64,000 nucleotides of DNA from positions 186,001 to 250,000 of the forward strand of contig NZ_JACJUD010000002.1 of assembly GCF_014174475.1 (NCBI RefSeq). Direction: 5' to 3'. The position numbers and the translations under genes are program-made. Source of the stretch: Aquipseudomonas ullengensis. GTDB lineage: Bacteria; Pseudomonadota; Gammaproteobacteria; Pseudomonadales; Pseudomonadaceae. Below the pieces are notes generated by a model. It did not search any database, had not been told where the DNA came from, and saw only the letters and a list, made by a program, of their open reading frames with translations. Shown piece by piece: positions 1 to 8,098 of this stretch; position 1 is the first letter of the stretch, and each line of letters starts with the position of its first letter.

Positions 1-1
1 C

Positions 2-742
2 AGTGGCGGCGCAGTAGGCGTCGAGCGCAAGCAGTACATGTTCAGCATGCTGTCTGCACAGGAGGTCGACGGCATGTACGCCAAGGCCTATCAGGAGACG
101 CTGAGCGAGGCCTCTACCCAGGGGGCGCTGGACAAGAACAGCAAGAATGCCGCGCGCGTCAGTGCCATTGCCAAGCGGCTGATTGCCCAGGCGCCGGTGT
201 TCCGTGCCGATGCGGCGCAGTGGGACTGGCAGGTCAATCTGATCCAGAGCGACGAACTCAACGCCAACTGCGGCCCCGGTGGCAAGATCATCGTCTACAG
301 CGGCCTGATCACCCAGTTGCAGCTGACCGATGCCGAGCTGGCGGCGGTGATGGGCCACGAGATCGCCCACGCCTTGCGCGAGCACAGCCGCGAGGCGATG
401 TCCAAGGCCTACGGCACACAGATGGCGACCCAGATGGGCTCAGCCCTGCTCGGGTTGGGTGATGTCGGTAAGCAGATGGCCGATACCGGCGTGGAGTACC
501 TGATGACTCTGCCTAACAGCCGGTCCAACGAAAACGAGGCGGATATCATCGGCCTGGAACTGTCCGCTCGCGCCGGTTACGACCCGAACGCGGCCATCAC
601 TCTGTGGCAGAAGATGAGCAAGGCCGGTGGCGGTGCGCCGCCGGAGTTCATGAGCACCCACCCCTCGTCCACCAGCCGGATCGACGCGCTGCAGGCGGCA
701 ATTCCCAAGGTGATGCCGCTGTATCAGCAAGCCAAGAAGTGA
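2..742 (+). CDS. M48-family metalloprotease, 5'-truncated by the window edge
   Basis: Zinc metallopeptidase of the M48 (Oma1/HtpX/BepA-like) family, expected in the periplasm or at the membrane where such enzymes degrade misfolded envelope proteins. The zinc motif HEIAH lies at about bases 358-372 within a MGHEIAHALREH context, and the third-ligand helix is suggested by SNENEADIIGLE further on. The reading frame is open from base 2 through the first ATG at 38, and those codons (SGGAVGVERKQY) fit the family, so the true start, probably with a lipoprotein signal, lies upstream of the window. A GC-rich hairpin follows the stop. The partner gene, if any, is not visible. Confidence 0.9.
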   Translation, partial: SGGAVGVERKQYMFSMLSAQEVDGMYAKAYQETLSEASTQGALDKNSKNAARVSAIAKRLIAQAPVFRADAAQWDWQVNLIQSDELNANCGPGGKIIVYSGLITQLQLTDAELAAVMGHEIAHALREHSREAMSKAYGTQMATQMGSALLGLGDVGKQMADTGVEYLMTLPNSRSNENEADIIGLELSARAGYDPNAAITLWQKMSKAGGGAPPEFMSTHPSSTSRIDALQAAIPKVMPLYQQAKK

Positions 743-747
743 TGGAA

Positions 748-773
748 AAGCCGGCGCCGAGGGCGCCGGTTTA
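748..773. terminator. bidirectional hairpin terminator
   Basis: An 8-bp perfect stem (751-758 with 762-769, CCGGCGCC/GGCGCCGG) lies between the convergent M48 protease gene and the SnoaL-like gene. On the minus strand it is followed by CTTTTCC, so it can serve both genes. Confidence 0.7.
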
Positions 774-776
774 GTT

Positions 777-1220
777 TCAGGGTAGGGCTTTTTCGGCGAA
801 GGGTTGGGTCTGCAGGCCCAACTGGGAGCGGAAGCTCTCCATGTCGAACATGGTGCAGATTTCGCGAATGTCGCCAGCCGGGGTCAGCGTCCAGAAGGCC
901 ATGGCCGAGATGGAGAGCACCTTGTCGCTGGGCGGATAGCCCAGGGCCGGCTTTTCGATGGTGCCGATCAGGGTGCTCCAAGTGACCACCTTGTTGCCTT
1001 CGGCGATGCATTCTTCGAGTACCACTTCCAGCTCCGGCATGGCGCTGCGGATTTCCTGCACCATGCGGGTAAAACCGTGGCTGTCCAGCGCGCGGCCCAT
1101 GAACGAGCTCTTGTAGAGGAAGTCGGCGCTGTGCAACTGCTCGGCGAGCGCCAGGCGACCCTTGTTCCAACTCAGGTCGATATGCTGGCGTACCCGCTTT
1201 TTCATCTCATCCAGTGACAT
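777..1220 (-). CDS. SnoaL-like / nuclear transport factor 2-fold protein
   Basis: A 147-residue protein of the SnoaL-like polyketide cyclase / ester cyclase group (NTF2-like alpha+beta cone fold). Family members bind small hydrophobic molecules and some act as cyclases or isomerases; no catalytic role can be assigned here. The sequence has the typical start with a helix (MSLDEMKKRVRQHIDLSWNKG), a PELEVVLEECIAEGNKVV strand pair and the C-terminal IREICTMFDMESFRSQLG strand-helix. The start is set by an AAGGAG Shine-Dalgarno about 7 nt before the ATG at 1220. It appears monocistronic. Confidence 0.8.
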   Translation of the reverse strand: MSLDEMKKRVRQHIDLSWNKGRLALAEQLHSADFLYKSSFMGRALDSHGFTRMVQEIRSAMPELEVVLEECIAEGNKVVTWSTLIGTIEKPALGYPPSDKVLSISAMAFWTLTPAGDIREICTMFDMESFRSQLGLQTQPFAEKALP

Positions 1221-1323
1221 TTACTGCTCCTTGGTCGGGCTGGCTGTGCAACTCCTTGCACAGATTACCCAGCCCGATCGAGGTTGGCATCTGCCCCTGG
1301 AATGGGTGTGGCGCAGGCCGTTT

Positions 1324-1908
1324 TCAGCCGCCGGCGCCAATCCCCAGTGCCTGACAGCTCGCGTAGATCGCCAGGGCGGCAAAGGCCAGGGCGGCGAGGC
1401 GACGAATGAGCGTCAGCGGCAGACGATCGGCAGCGAAGTTACCTGCCAATACCACCGGCACGTTGGCCAGCAGCATGCCCAGCGTGGTGCCGATCACCAC
1501 CCAGAGCAGGTCCGGGTACTGCGCCGCCAGCATGACCGTGGCGATTTGCGTCTTGTCGCCCATCTCGGCAAGGAAGAACGCGATCAGCGTGGTCAGGAAC
1601 GGGCCGAAGCGCTTGAGGCGGGACTCTTCATCGTCGTCCAGCTTGTCCGGTACCAGGGTCCACAGCGCGACGGCGGCGAAGCAGGCGGCGAGGATCCAGC
1701 GCAGGGTGGTGGGCGAGAAGAACCCGGCAACCCAGTTGCCGGCGGCACCGGCGACGAAGTGGTTGGCCAGGGTGGCGACGAGAATGCCCCAGATGATCGG
1801 CCAGGGGCGGCGGAAGCGGCATGCCAGGACGAGTGCGAGCAGTTGCGTCTTGTCGCCAATTTCGGCGAGGGCGACGATTCCAGTGGGGACGAGCAGGGAT
1901 TCCAACAT
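1324..1908 (-). CDS. TMEM165/GDT1 (UPF0016) family manganese exporter
   Basis: A 194-residue inner-membrane protein of the GDT1/TMEM165 family, whose bacterial members export Mn2+ (MneA in Vibrio). Both hallmark copies of the E-x-G-D-K-[TS] motif are present: AEIGDKTQLLALVLA near residue 16 and AEMGDKTQIATVMLA near residue 115, each in an inverted-repeat half of about three helices. The gene lies behind a yybP-ykoY manganese riboswitch, which independently supports a manganese function. An AGGA ribosome site sits about 8 nt before the ATG. The name mneA is used for homologues elsewhere, so no symbol is given. Confidence 0.93.
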   Translation of the reverse strand: MLESLLVPTGIVALAEIGDKTQLLALVLACRFRRPWPIIWGILVATLANHFVAGAAGNWVAGFFSPTTLRWILAACFAAVALWTLVPDKLDDDEESRLKRFGPFLTTLIAFFLAEMGDKTQIATVMLAAQYPDLLWVVIGTTLGMLLANVPVVLAGNFAADRLPLTLIRRLAALAFAALAIYASCQALGIGAGG

Positions 1909-1920
1909 CAGGCGGTTCCT

Positions 1921-2107
1921 AAGGGGCGGGTTTGACTGTTCTATGACACGTACTACCTCCCCGCCCCGGGTAAGGTGTGCGTGTCATAGGTCTTGTCAAA
2001 CCCAGGCCGGTTAGGGCCTTGGGTCGCATGCGCCATGCTCTGCGGAGCAAGTGTGTTGACGCATGCCGGGTGAGCGGGCGCTCACGGGAGACTACTCCCC
2101 TAGGACG
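1921..2107 (-). ncRNA. yybP-ykoY manganese riboswitch and expression platform
   Basis: Read on the minus strand, the leader holds the conserved loop GGGGAGUAG (complement of about 2093-2101), the GCGUCAACACAC loop (about 2053-2064) and a CAAGACCUAUG element (about 1984-1994), the recognisable core of the yybP-ykoY class. The 3' part contains nested inverted repeats (1928-1936 with 1995-2003; 1941-1950 with 1980-1989) and a competing pairing (1923-1930 with 1960-1967) just before the ribosome binding site, as expected of a switch acting on translation or termination. The class senses Mn2+. The downstream exporter gene fits. Confidence 0.87.
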
Positions 2108-2113
2108 GGCGGC

Positions 2114-2142
2114 ATTTTGCCCAAACTGCGTTGGGGTGGCAA
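2114..2142 (-). promoter_or_regulatory. candidate sigma-70 promoter for the riboswitch transcript
   Basis: On the minus strand TTGCCA (complement of 2137-2142) and CAAAAT (complement of 2114-2119) are separated by exactly 17 nt, overlapping the last codon of lysP and placing transcription start near 2107, just ahead of the riboswitch. Assigned by pattern only. Confidence 0.5.
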
Positions 2143-2145
2143 CCG

Positions 2146-3609
2146 TCAGTCGTCGCTGCTGCGCACATCCATATCCTGGTAGCTCACCAGTCGGCTGCCC
2201 TTCTTCATGCGATAGCCCAGCCAGATGGCGAGGAACAGCGGCAGGCTGATGTAGGTGGCGACCAGGCCGGCCCAGTCGATGTTGTCGCCGACGAAGGCCT
2301 GGTAGTTCTGCCCGAGGGTGATCACCAGGCACAGGCTGAAGGCGAACAGCGGGCCGAAGGGGAACAGCTTGGCGCGGTAGGGCAGGTCTTCCAGGCGCCC
2401 GCCCTGGGCCAGGTAGCCCTTGCGGAAGCGATAGTGGGAGATGGCGATGCCCAGCCAGGCGATGAAGCCGCACATGCCCGAGGTGTTCAGCAGCCAGGTA
2501 TACAGGGTGCTGTCGCCGACGATGGAGGTGAAGAAACACAGCGCGCCGACCAGGGTGGTGACGTACAGCGCGTTGCGCGGCACGCCGCTGGCGGACAGGC
2601 GGGCGAACAGCTTCGGCGCCTTACCCTGTAAGGCCAGGTTGTACAGCATGCGCGTCGAGGCATACATGCCGGAGGTGCCGGCCGAGAGGATGGCCGTGAG
2701 GATCACCGCGTTCATCACGCTGGCCGCGGCGGCGAAACCGGCACGCTCGAACAGCAGGGTGAAGGGCGACACACTGATGTCGCTGGCATCGTTCTGCATC
2801 AGGCTCGGTTCGGTGTAGGGAATCAGCATGCCGATCACGAAGATCGCCAGGATGTAGAACATCAGGATGCGCCAGAACACCTGGCGGATGGCGATGGGGA
2901 TGTTCTTGCGCGGGTTCTCCGACTCGCCGGCGGCGATGCCGATCAGCTCGGTGCCCTGGAACGAGAAGCCGGCGATCATCGCCACCCCGACCATGGCCTG
3001 CAGGCCGCCGACGAAGGGCGCATCACCGGTGGTGAAGTTGCTGAAGCCGGGGGATTCGATGCCGCTCATGATGCCGAAGATGGTGGCCAGGCCGACACCG
3101 ATGAAGATGAGAACCGTCACCACCTTGATCAGCGCGAACCAGAACTCGCTCTCGCCGAAGCCCTTCACCGAGACGACGTTGAGCAGGAACATCACGCCGA
3201 GGAACAGGGCGCTCCAGTAGATGCCCGGCACGTCTGGCAGCCAGAAGCTCATGATCAACTGGGCCGCCACCAGCTCGGCGGCGATGGTCACTGCCCAGTT
3301 GTACCAATAGTTCCAGCCCTGGGCGAAACCGAAGCCCTCGTCGACGAAGCGGCTGCCGTAGGTGCTGAACGAGCCGGATACCGGCATGTACGCGGCCATT
3401 TCGCCGAGGCTGGTCATCAGGAAGTACACCATTACCCCGATCAGCGCGTAGGCCAGCAGTGCGCCGCCCGGGCCGGCAGTGGCCACGGTGGCGCCCGAGG
3501 CGACGAACAGGCCGGTGCCGATCGAGCCGCCGATGGCAATCATGTTCAAGTGGCGCGGCTTGAGTACGCGGTGCAGGCCCGGCTGGGCGGTGGTCGGTGT
3601 ATCAGTCAC
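2146..3609 (-). CDS. lysP: lysine-specific permease, APC superfamily
   Basis: A 487-residue inner-membrane amino acid:proton symporter. The sequence closely follows E. coli LysP as I remember it: an N-terminal HLNMIAIGGSIGTGLFVASG first helix, MTSLGEMAAYMPVSGSF, GWNYWYNWAVTIAAELVAAQ, GFSFQGTELIGIAAGES and AISHYRFRKGY. About twelve hydrophobic segments are visible. The length matches LysP (489). GabP or AnsP paralogues are alternatives but fit less well. It follows rsmC on the same strand with a 58-nt gap holding a hairpin, so it probably has its own expression. Confidence 0.88.
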   Translation of the reverse strand: MTDTPTTAQPGLHRVLKPRHLNMIAIGGSIGTGLFVASGATVATAGPGGALLAYALIGVMVYFLMTSLGEMAAYMPVSGSFSTYGSRFVDEGFGFAQGWNYWYNWAVTIAAELVAAQLIMSFWLPDVPGIYWSALFLGVMFLLNVVSVKGFGESEFWFALIKVVTVLIFIGVGLATIFGIMSGIESPGFSNFTTGDAPFVGGLQAMVGVAMIAGFSFQGTELIGIAAGESENPRKNIPIAIRQVFWRILMFYILAIFVIGMLIPYTEPSLMQNDASDISVSPFTLLFERAGFAAAASVMNAVILTAILSAGTSGMYASTRMLYNLALQGKAPKLFARLSASGVPRNALYVTTLVGALCFFTSIVGDSTLYTWLLNTSGMCGFIAWLGIAISHYRFRKGYLAQGGRLEDLPYRAKLFPFGPLFAFSLCLVITLGQNYQAFVGDNIDWAGLVATYISLPLFLAIWLGYRMKKGSRLVSYQDMDVRSSDD

Positions 3610-3622
3610 AAAAAGCTCCGGT

Positions 3623-3644
3623 GCATCCGGCCGGGGGCGGATGC
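3623..3644 (-). terminator. hairpin between rsmC and lysP
   Basis: GCATCCG (3623-3629) pairs with CGGATGC (3638-3644). On the minus strand it sits after the rsmC stop and is followed, 7 nt later, by GCTTTTTG, so it may terminate rsmC transcripts or act as a leader structure of lysP. Confidence 0.4.
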
Positions 3645-3667
3645 GTCAGTAGGGTCGAAAGATGAGA

Positions 3668-4666
3668 TTAGCCGCGGCGGGCGCGGTAGATGCGGAAGCC
3701 TTCGGCATCCTTGAGGGTCTGGCAGGCACCCAGGTGCTGTTCGATCAGTGGCGGGTACTTGAGGAAGCTGTTGGCCACCAAGCGTAGTTCACCGCCGCGC
3801 ACCAGGTGGCTGGCCGCCTGGCGCAGCAGGTGTTCGCTGGCCTGGTAGTCGGTGTGCACACCCTGGTGGAAGGGCGGGTTGGTGAGGATTGCGGCCAGTT
3901 CATGGGGAGCAGCGTCGATTCCGTCACCGGCGATCACGTTGGCGTCGAGGCCATTGGCGGCCAGGGTCAGGCGGCTGCTTTCGACGGCGAAGGCGTCGAC
4001 ATCGAGCAGGCTGACCTGGCTTTGCGGATAGCGGCGCTTGAGCACCGCGCCGAGCACGCCAGCGCCGCAGCCGAAGTCGAGCAGATGACCGCTCGGCAGG
4101 TTGTCCAGTTGCTCCAGCAGCAGGGCGCTGCCACGGTCCAGGCGCCCGTGGCTGAACACGCCGGGCAGGCTCAGCACCTGCAGCGGGCCATCGGCCAGGG
4201 CCAGTTCATAGCGTTGCGCCAGGCTGTGCAGGTCGGGGGCGGCGGGGGGCTGTTCCACGGTCACTTGCCACAACTGGCAGTGGCGGGCGCTGTCGAGCTT
4301 GCGCGGCTTGCCATAGGCGGCCAGTTGTTTGGCGGCGCGCTCGATGCCGCCACGTTTCTCGCCGACCAGGTACAGCTCGCGGCCAGCCAGGCGTGCGGCC
4401 AGGGCTTGCAGCAGGTAGTCGGTGAGTTCGCGCGACTTGGGCAGGAACAGCACGGCGCTGTCGAAGGTGCGCTGCGGGGCGCGGGTGTCGAACGCGCTGC
4501 GCTCGGCGAAGCGCGCCTGCAGCAGGCTGTGCTCACCGGCATGCCAGCCCCAGCCATGGGCGCGCGGCAGCTTGCCGAGCAGGTCGTCGGCAGGCAGACC
4601 GGCCAGCAGCAGATCGCCCTGGAACAGCTCCGCCTGGCGCAACAGCACCTCGCTTCGTGGGTCCAT
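3668..4666 (-). CDS. rsmC: 16S rRNA m2G1207 methyltransferase RsmC
   Basis: A 332-residue S-adenosylmethionine-dependent methyltransferase that modifies G1207 of 16S rRNA in the small subunit. The protein has the two-lobed RsmC architecture: a degenerate N-terminal MTase-like domain (about 1-160) and a catalytic C-terminal domain with the SAM motif [13 protein letters not shown] and the N2-guanine motif NPPFHQG. The length matches E. coli RsmC (343). It starts at [15 protein letters not shown], which matches the family N-terminus. Confidence 0.93.
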   Translation of the reverse strand: MDPRSEVLLRQAELFQGDLLLAGLPADDLLGKLPRAHGWGWHAGEHSLLQARFAERSAFDTRAPQRTFDSAVLFLPKSRELTDYLLQALAARLAGRELYLVGEKRGGIERAAKQLAAYGKPRKLDSARHCQLWQVTVEQPPAAPDLHSLAQRYELALADGPLQVLSLPGVFSHGRLDRGSALLLEQLDNLPSGHLLDFGCGAGVLGAVLKRRYPQSQVSLLDVDAFAVESSRLTLAANGLDANVIAGDGIDAAPHELAAILTNPPFHQGVHTDYQASEHLLRQAASHLVRGGELRLVANSFLKYPPLIEQHLGACQTLKDAEGFRIYRARRG

Positions 4667-4699
4667 GGCGATCTCCGCGGTAGAAAAAGGGCGCGTAGT

Positions 4700-5668
4700 T
4701 TACCCGTTGACCACCCGCTTGGGCGCACCGGCGAAGAAGTGGCTGGCGTTCTCCGACAACTGACCGACGATGCGTTGGCGTGCCTCGCGACTGCCCCAGG
4801 CATTGTGCGGGGTGATGATCAGGCGCGGAATGTCCGCGGCCAGCAGCGGGTTGCCGTTGCGCGGTGGTTCCTCGCGCAGTACATCGAAGGCTGCGCCGCC
4901 GAGATGGCCAGCGCGCAGCGCGTCGGCCAGTGCCTGCTCGTCGACCAGGCCGCCGCGGGCGGTATTGATCAGCAGGGCCTGAGGTTTCATCAGCGCCAGC
5001 TCGGCGGCACCGATCAGGTTGCGTGTCTCGTCGGTCAGCGGACAGTGCAGGGTCAGGGCATCCACCTGGGGTAGCAGTTCGTGCAGCGGTAGGCGATCTG
5101 CACGCGGCGGGCGGCCGGGCAGGGCGCCGAGCAGCACGCGCATGCCGAAGGCCTCGGCCAGGCGTGCCACGGCGCCACCCAGCTCGCCATGACCGAGCAG
5201 GCCGAGGGTTTTGCCTTCCAGTTCGATGATCGGGAAGTCCAGCAGGCAGAACTGGCTGGCGCGCTGCCAGGCGCCATCGCGGATGGCCAATTGGTAGTCC
5301 GGCAGGCGCGTGGCCAGGGCGAGCAGCAGCATCAGGCAGTGCTGCGCCACCGACGGGGTGCCGTAGCCCTGGCAATTGCATACGCAGATGCCGCGTTCAC
5401 GGGCGGCGGCGAGGTCGACATTGTTGGTGCCGGTGGCCGAGATCAGGATCAGCTTGAGGTCGGGGCAGGCAGCCAGGGTGGCGGCATCCAGTGCCACCTT
5501 GTTGGTGATCGCCACCTGGGCATCCTGCAGGCGTTCAATGACCTGGGCAGGGGGCGTGCTGGCATGCAGGGTCAGCTCGCTGAAGGCTTGGCGCAGCGGC
5601 GCCATGTCCAGGTCGCCGAGGTCGAGAGAGGCGTGGTCGAGGAAGACTGCGCGGGTGGGACTATTCAT
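4700..5668 (-). CDS. D-2-hydroxyacid dehydrogenase, NAD(P)-dependent
   Basis: A 322-residue oxidoreductase of the D-isomer-specific 2-hydroxyacid dehydrogenase family, likely a glycerate/hydroxypyruvate-type reductase; the substrate cannot be set from sequence. The dinucleotide fold has the G-x-G-x-x-G motif in GLLGHGELGG, and the catalytic Arg, Glu and His are in NTARGGLVDE, FDVLREEP and TPHNAWGS. The frame is open further upstream to 5890, but the start at 5668 (MNSPTRAVFLDHASLD) gives the usual family length. It is divergent from the LysE exporter gene. Confidence 0.87.
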   Translation of the reverse strand: MNSPTRAVFLDHASLDLGDLDMAPLRQAFSELTLHASTPPAQVIERLQDAQVAITNKVALDAATLAACPDLKLILISATGTNNVDLAAARERGICVCNCQGYGTPSVAQHCLMLLLALATRLPDYQLAIRDGAWQRASQFCLLDFPIIELEGKTLGLLGHGELGGAVARLAEAFGMRVLLGALPGRPPRADRLPLHELLPQVDALTLHCPLTDETRNLIGAAELALMKPQALLINTARGGLVDEQALADALRAGHLGGAAFDVLREEPPRNGNPLLAADIPRLIITPHNAWGSREARQRIVGQLSENASHFFAGAPKRVVNG

Positions 5669-5747
5669 CAGCTGTGCCTGTTTCGCGTCTGTGGACTGGC
5701 GTAAGGTTGCCACCCTCACGCGTTGATTCCCACTGTTCGGAGGTCGT

Positions 5748-6377
5748 ATGTACTGGGCTGAGTTTCTCACCGTAGCGTTGATCCACCTGCTGGCCGTGGC
5801 CAGTCCCGGGCCGGATTTCGCCATCGTGGTGCGCGAGAGCGTGGCCCACGGCCGCCGCGCCGGGATCTGGACGGCGCTGGGTGTGGGCACGGGGATCTTC
5901 GTGCACGTCGGCTATTCGCTGCTCGGCATCGGCCTGATCGTGTCGCAGTCGATCGTGCTGTTCAACGCGCTGAAATGGCTGGCGGCGGCCTACCTGTTCT
6001 ATATCGGGATCAAGGCCCTGCGCGCCAAGCCGTCCGGCGCGGATGCGCTGGAAGTGGGCACCGATGCTGAAGCGCGCTCGCCGCGTGGCGCCTTCATGAC
6101 CGGCTTCGTGACCAATGGCCTGAACCCCAAGGCCACGCTGTTCTTCCTCTCGCTGTTCACCGTGGTGATCAACCCGCACACGCCGCTGGCGGTGCAGGTC
6201 GGCTATGGCGTGTACCTGGCGTTCGCCACGGCGCTGTGGTTCTGCCTGGTGGCGCTGCTGTTCAGCCAACAGCGGGTGCGCGCCGGCTTCTCGCGCATGG
6301 GCCATTGGTTCGACCGGCTGATGGGCGTGGTGCTGGTTGGGTTGGGGATCAAGCTGGCGTTCACTGAGCTGCGCTGA
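5748..6377 (+). CDS. LysE/RhtB-family amino acid exporter
   Basis: A 209-residue inner-membrane exporter of the LysE (RhtB) family, which expels amino acids or their analogues using the proton gradient. Six hydrophobic helices are visible, and the family signature VASPGPDFAIVVRESVAHGRRAGIWTA-type start is present near residues 17-42, with GLNPKATLFFLSLF around residue 124. A GGAGG ribosome site lies 6 nt upstream of the ATG. Substrate unknown. Confidence 0.9.
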   Translation: MYWAEFLTVALIHLLAVASPGPDFAIVVRESVAHGRRAGIWTALGVGTGIFVHVGYSLLGIGLIVSQSIVLFNALKWLAAAYLFYIGIKALRAKPSGADALEVGTDAEARSPRGAFMTGFVTNGLNPKATLFFLSLFTVVINPHTPLAVQVGYGVYLAFATALWFCLVALLFSQQRVRAGFSRMGHWFDRLMGVVLVGLGIKLAFTELR

Positions 6378-6387
6378 ACGGTGCCGT

Positions 6388-6454
6388 TGTAGGAGCGAGC
6401 TCTGCTCGCGAAGCGCTTTACGGGCCTGATTCGCGAGCAGCGCTCGTTCCTACA
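6388..6454. repeat. REP-like inverted pair
   Basis: Two 25-nt arms (6388-6412 and 6430-6454) form an imperfect inverted repeat with two mismatches, of the pseudomonad REP type (TGTAGGAGCGAG...CTCGCGAA). The left arm is identical to the reverse complement of 45203-45227, showing that the same family occurs twice in this window. It lies in the spacer after the LysE gene and may also end its transcript. Confidence 0.85.
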
Positions 6455-6552
6455 AGTGCTGCGTACCTTCTCAAGACATCGCTATAAAGAAGCTATGTCT
6501 CAGTTACGTGTTGTGTCATCTGACTAGCCGCTTTCCGTGTTGCCGAATGCCT

Positions 6553-6645
6553 CTGGATTCCCGCCTGCGCGGGAATGACGGAGTGGGTGGGACGACGCTG
6601 TGCCACACCTCCTGCCTCGTCATTCCCGCGCAGGCGGGAATCCAG
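6553..6645. repeat. perfect 28-bp terminal inverted repeats, dRS3-like
   Basis: The 28-nt segments 6553-6580 and 6618-6645 are exact reverse complements, separated by 37 nt. Each arm contains ATTCCC-N8-GGGAAT, itself a palindrome, the pattern known as dRS3 in Neisseria and seen as scattered repeats in other proteobacteria. The unit looks like a small non-coding repeat or MITE. ORFs read through it on either strand come from the symmetry and are not genes. Confidence 0.85.
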
Positions 6646-6709
6646 ATCGGTGCCCGGGCGGGCGGAAAGGTTTCTCCCCTGGCAACACATAACTTGGACA
6701 TAGCCATAA

Positions 6710-6739
6710 AAAAGCCCGCCTAGGCGGGGCTTTTTTTAT
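6710..6739. terminator. bidirectional terminator AAAAAAGCCCGCC-hairpin-TTTTTTT
   Basis: AAAAAAGCCCCGCC-type stem with a short loop flanked by an A-run on one side and a T-run on the other (GCCCGCCTAGGCGGGGC between 6713 and 6730). It stands directly downstream of the thiolase gene on the minus strand, so that gene is its main client. Confidence 0.8.
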
Positions 6740-6749
6740 GCCGTGACGC

Positions 6750-7925
6750 TTAGATCAGCTCGATGGCTACCGCAGTGGCTTCGCCGCCGCCGATGCACAG
6801 CGAGGCCACGCCGCGCTTGCCGCCTTTCTTCTGCAGGGCATTGATCAGGGTGACGATCAGGCGCGAGCCGGTGGAGCCGACCGGGTGGCCCTGGGCGCAG
6901 GCGCCGCCGTAGACGTTGACCTTGGCGTGGTCGAGGCCGTGCTCACGCATGGCCAGCATGGTGACCATGGCGAAGGCTTCGTTGATTTCGAACAGGTCGA
7001 CGTCGTCCTTGCTCCAGCCGGTTTTTTTGAACAGGTTACTCATGGCACCGATCGGCGCGATGGTGAACTCGCTCGGGTCCTGGCTCTGGGTGGCGTGGGC
7101 GACGATCTTCGCCAGCGGCTTGAGGCCACGCTTGGCGGCTTCTTCGGCGGTCATCAGGACCAGGGCGCTGGCGCCGTCGGAGATCGAACTGGCGTTGGCG
7201 GCAGTGATGGTGCCGTCTTTCTTGAAGGCTGGCTTGAGGCCCGGGATCTTCTCCAGGTTGGCATTCAGCGGCTGCTCGTCGTCCTTGACCACGACTTCGC
7301 CTTTGCGGCTGGTGACGGTAACCGGGACGATCTCGCTGGCCAGCGAGCCATCGGCAATGGCGGCCTGGGCGCGTTTCAGCGACTCGATGGCGTAGGCGTC
7401 CATCTCTTCGCGGCTGATGCCGTACTTGTCGGCGGTTTCCTGGGCGAAGGAGCCCATCAGGCGGCCGGTACGGGCATCTTCCAGCCCGTCGAAGAACATG
7501 TGGTCCTTGATCTCGCCATGGCCCATGCGCAGGCCGGTGCGGGCCTTCTCGAGGATGTACGGGGCGTTGGACATGCTCTCCATGCCGCCGGCGATCATGA
7601 TGCTGTTGCTGCCGGCCTTGAGCGCGTCATGGGCCTGCATCACGGCTTTCATGCCGGAACCGCACAGTTTGTTGATAGTGGTGCAGCCGGTGGCGGCGGG
7701 CAGGCCGGCATTCAGCGAGGCCTGGCGGGCCGGGCCCTGCTTGAGGCCGGCGGGCAGTACGCAGCCCATGATCACTTCTTCCACGTCGCCAGGCTGGATG
7801 CCGGCACGGGCCACGGCTTCGCGGATGGCGATGGCGCCCAGCTCCACGGCAGGCACACCGGACAGGCTGCCCTGGAAACCACCCATGGGGGTACGGGCGC
7901 CGCTGACGATGACGATATCGGACAT
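6750..7925 (-). CDS. acetyl-CoA C-acetyltransferase (thiolase)
   Basis: A 391-residue type II thiolase that joins or splits acyl-CoAs (acetoacetyl-CoA/acetyl-CoA exchange or beta-oxidation). All catalytic elements are present: nucleophilic Cys in NKLCGSGMKA, the GHPVGSTGSR His loop and the general-acid Cys in SLCIGGGEA. The start at 7925 (MSDIVIVSGARTPMGGF) follows an AGAGG ribosome site; an upstream in-frame extension to 8000 has no support. It is divergent from the acyl-CoA ligase gene; the order matches PA3925-PA3924 of P. aeruginosa from memory. Degradative and biosynthetic roles cannot be told apart. Confidence 0.93.
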   Translation of the reverse strand: MSDIVIVSGARTPMGGFQGSLSGVPAVELGAIAIREAVARAGIQPGDVEEVIMGCVLPAGLKQGPARQASLNAGLPAATGCTTINKLCGSGMKAVMQAHDALKAGSNSIMIAGGMESMSNAPYILEKARTGLRMGHGEIKDHMFFDGLEDARTGRLMGSFAQETADKYGISREEMDAYAIESLKRAQAAIADGSLASEIVPVTVTSRKGEVVVKDDEQPLNANLEKIPGLKPAFKKDGTITAANASSISDGASALVLMTAEEAAKRGLKPLAKIVAHATQSQDPSEFTIAPIGAMSNLFKKTGWSKDDVDLFEINEAFAMVTMLAMREHGLDHAKVNVYGGACAQGHPVGSTGSRLIVTLINALQKKGGKRGVASLCIGGGEATAVAIELI

Positions 7926-7982
7926 CGGGATTACCTCTTGTTGGAAATAGTGGGTACTGCGCAATGGGGGCGATTCTACTCG

Positions 7983-8008
7983 GTGACTAAAAGTGGCCAA
8001 AGAGTCAC
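7983..8008. promoter_or_regulatory. candidate operator in the thiolase/ligase divergent promoter
   Basis: GTGACT (7983-7988) and AGTCAC (8003-8008) form an inverted repeat around a central TGGCCA (7994-7999), in the 173-nt region between the two divergent starts. The words GTGACT and TGGCCA recur before the DUF1302 gene. Binding by the nearby LuxR regulator is a guess. Confidence 0.35.
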
Positions 8009-8098
8009 GGGGAAAATCATTCTTTGGGCTGATTAATGGTCTGGGTCGGGGGCTCTAGATTGGTCGCCAGAGAACAATTCCCCAAAAAGGTATCCGTC

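Noticed and set aside
6493-6723. Overlapping 63-71 residue open frames across the inverted repeat
   Set aside because: They are read from both strands of a perfect inverted repeat, giving RLRGNDE- and IPAQAGI-type peptides; this symmetry is a property of the repeat and not coding.
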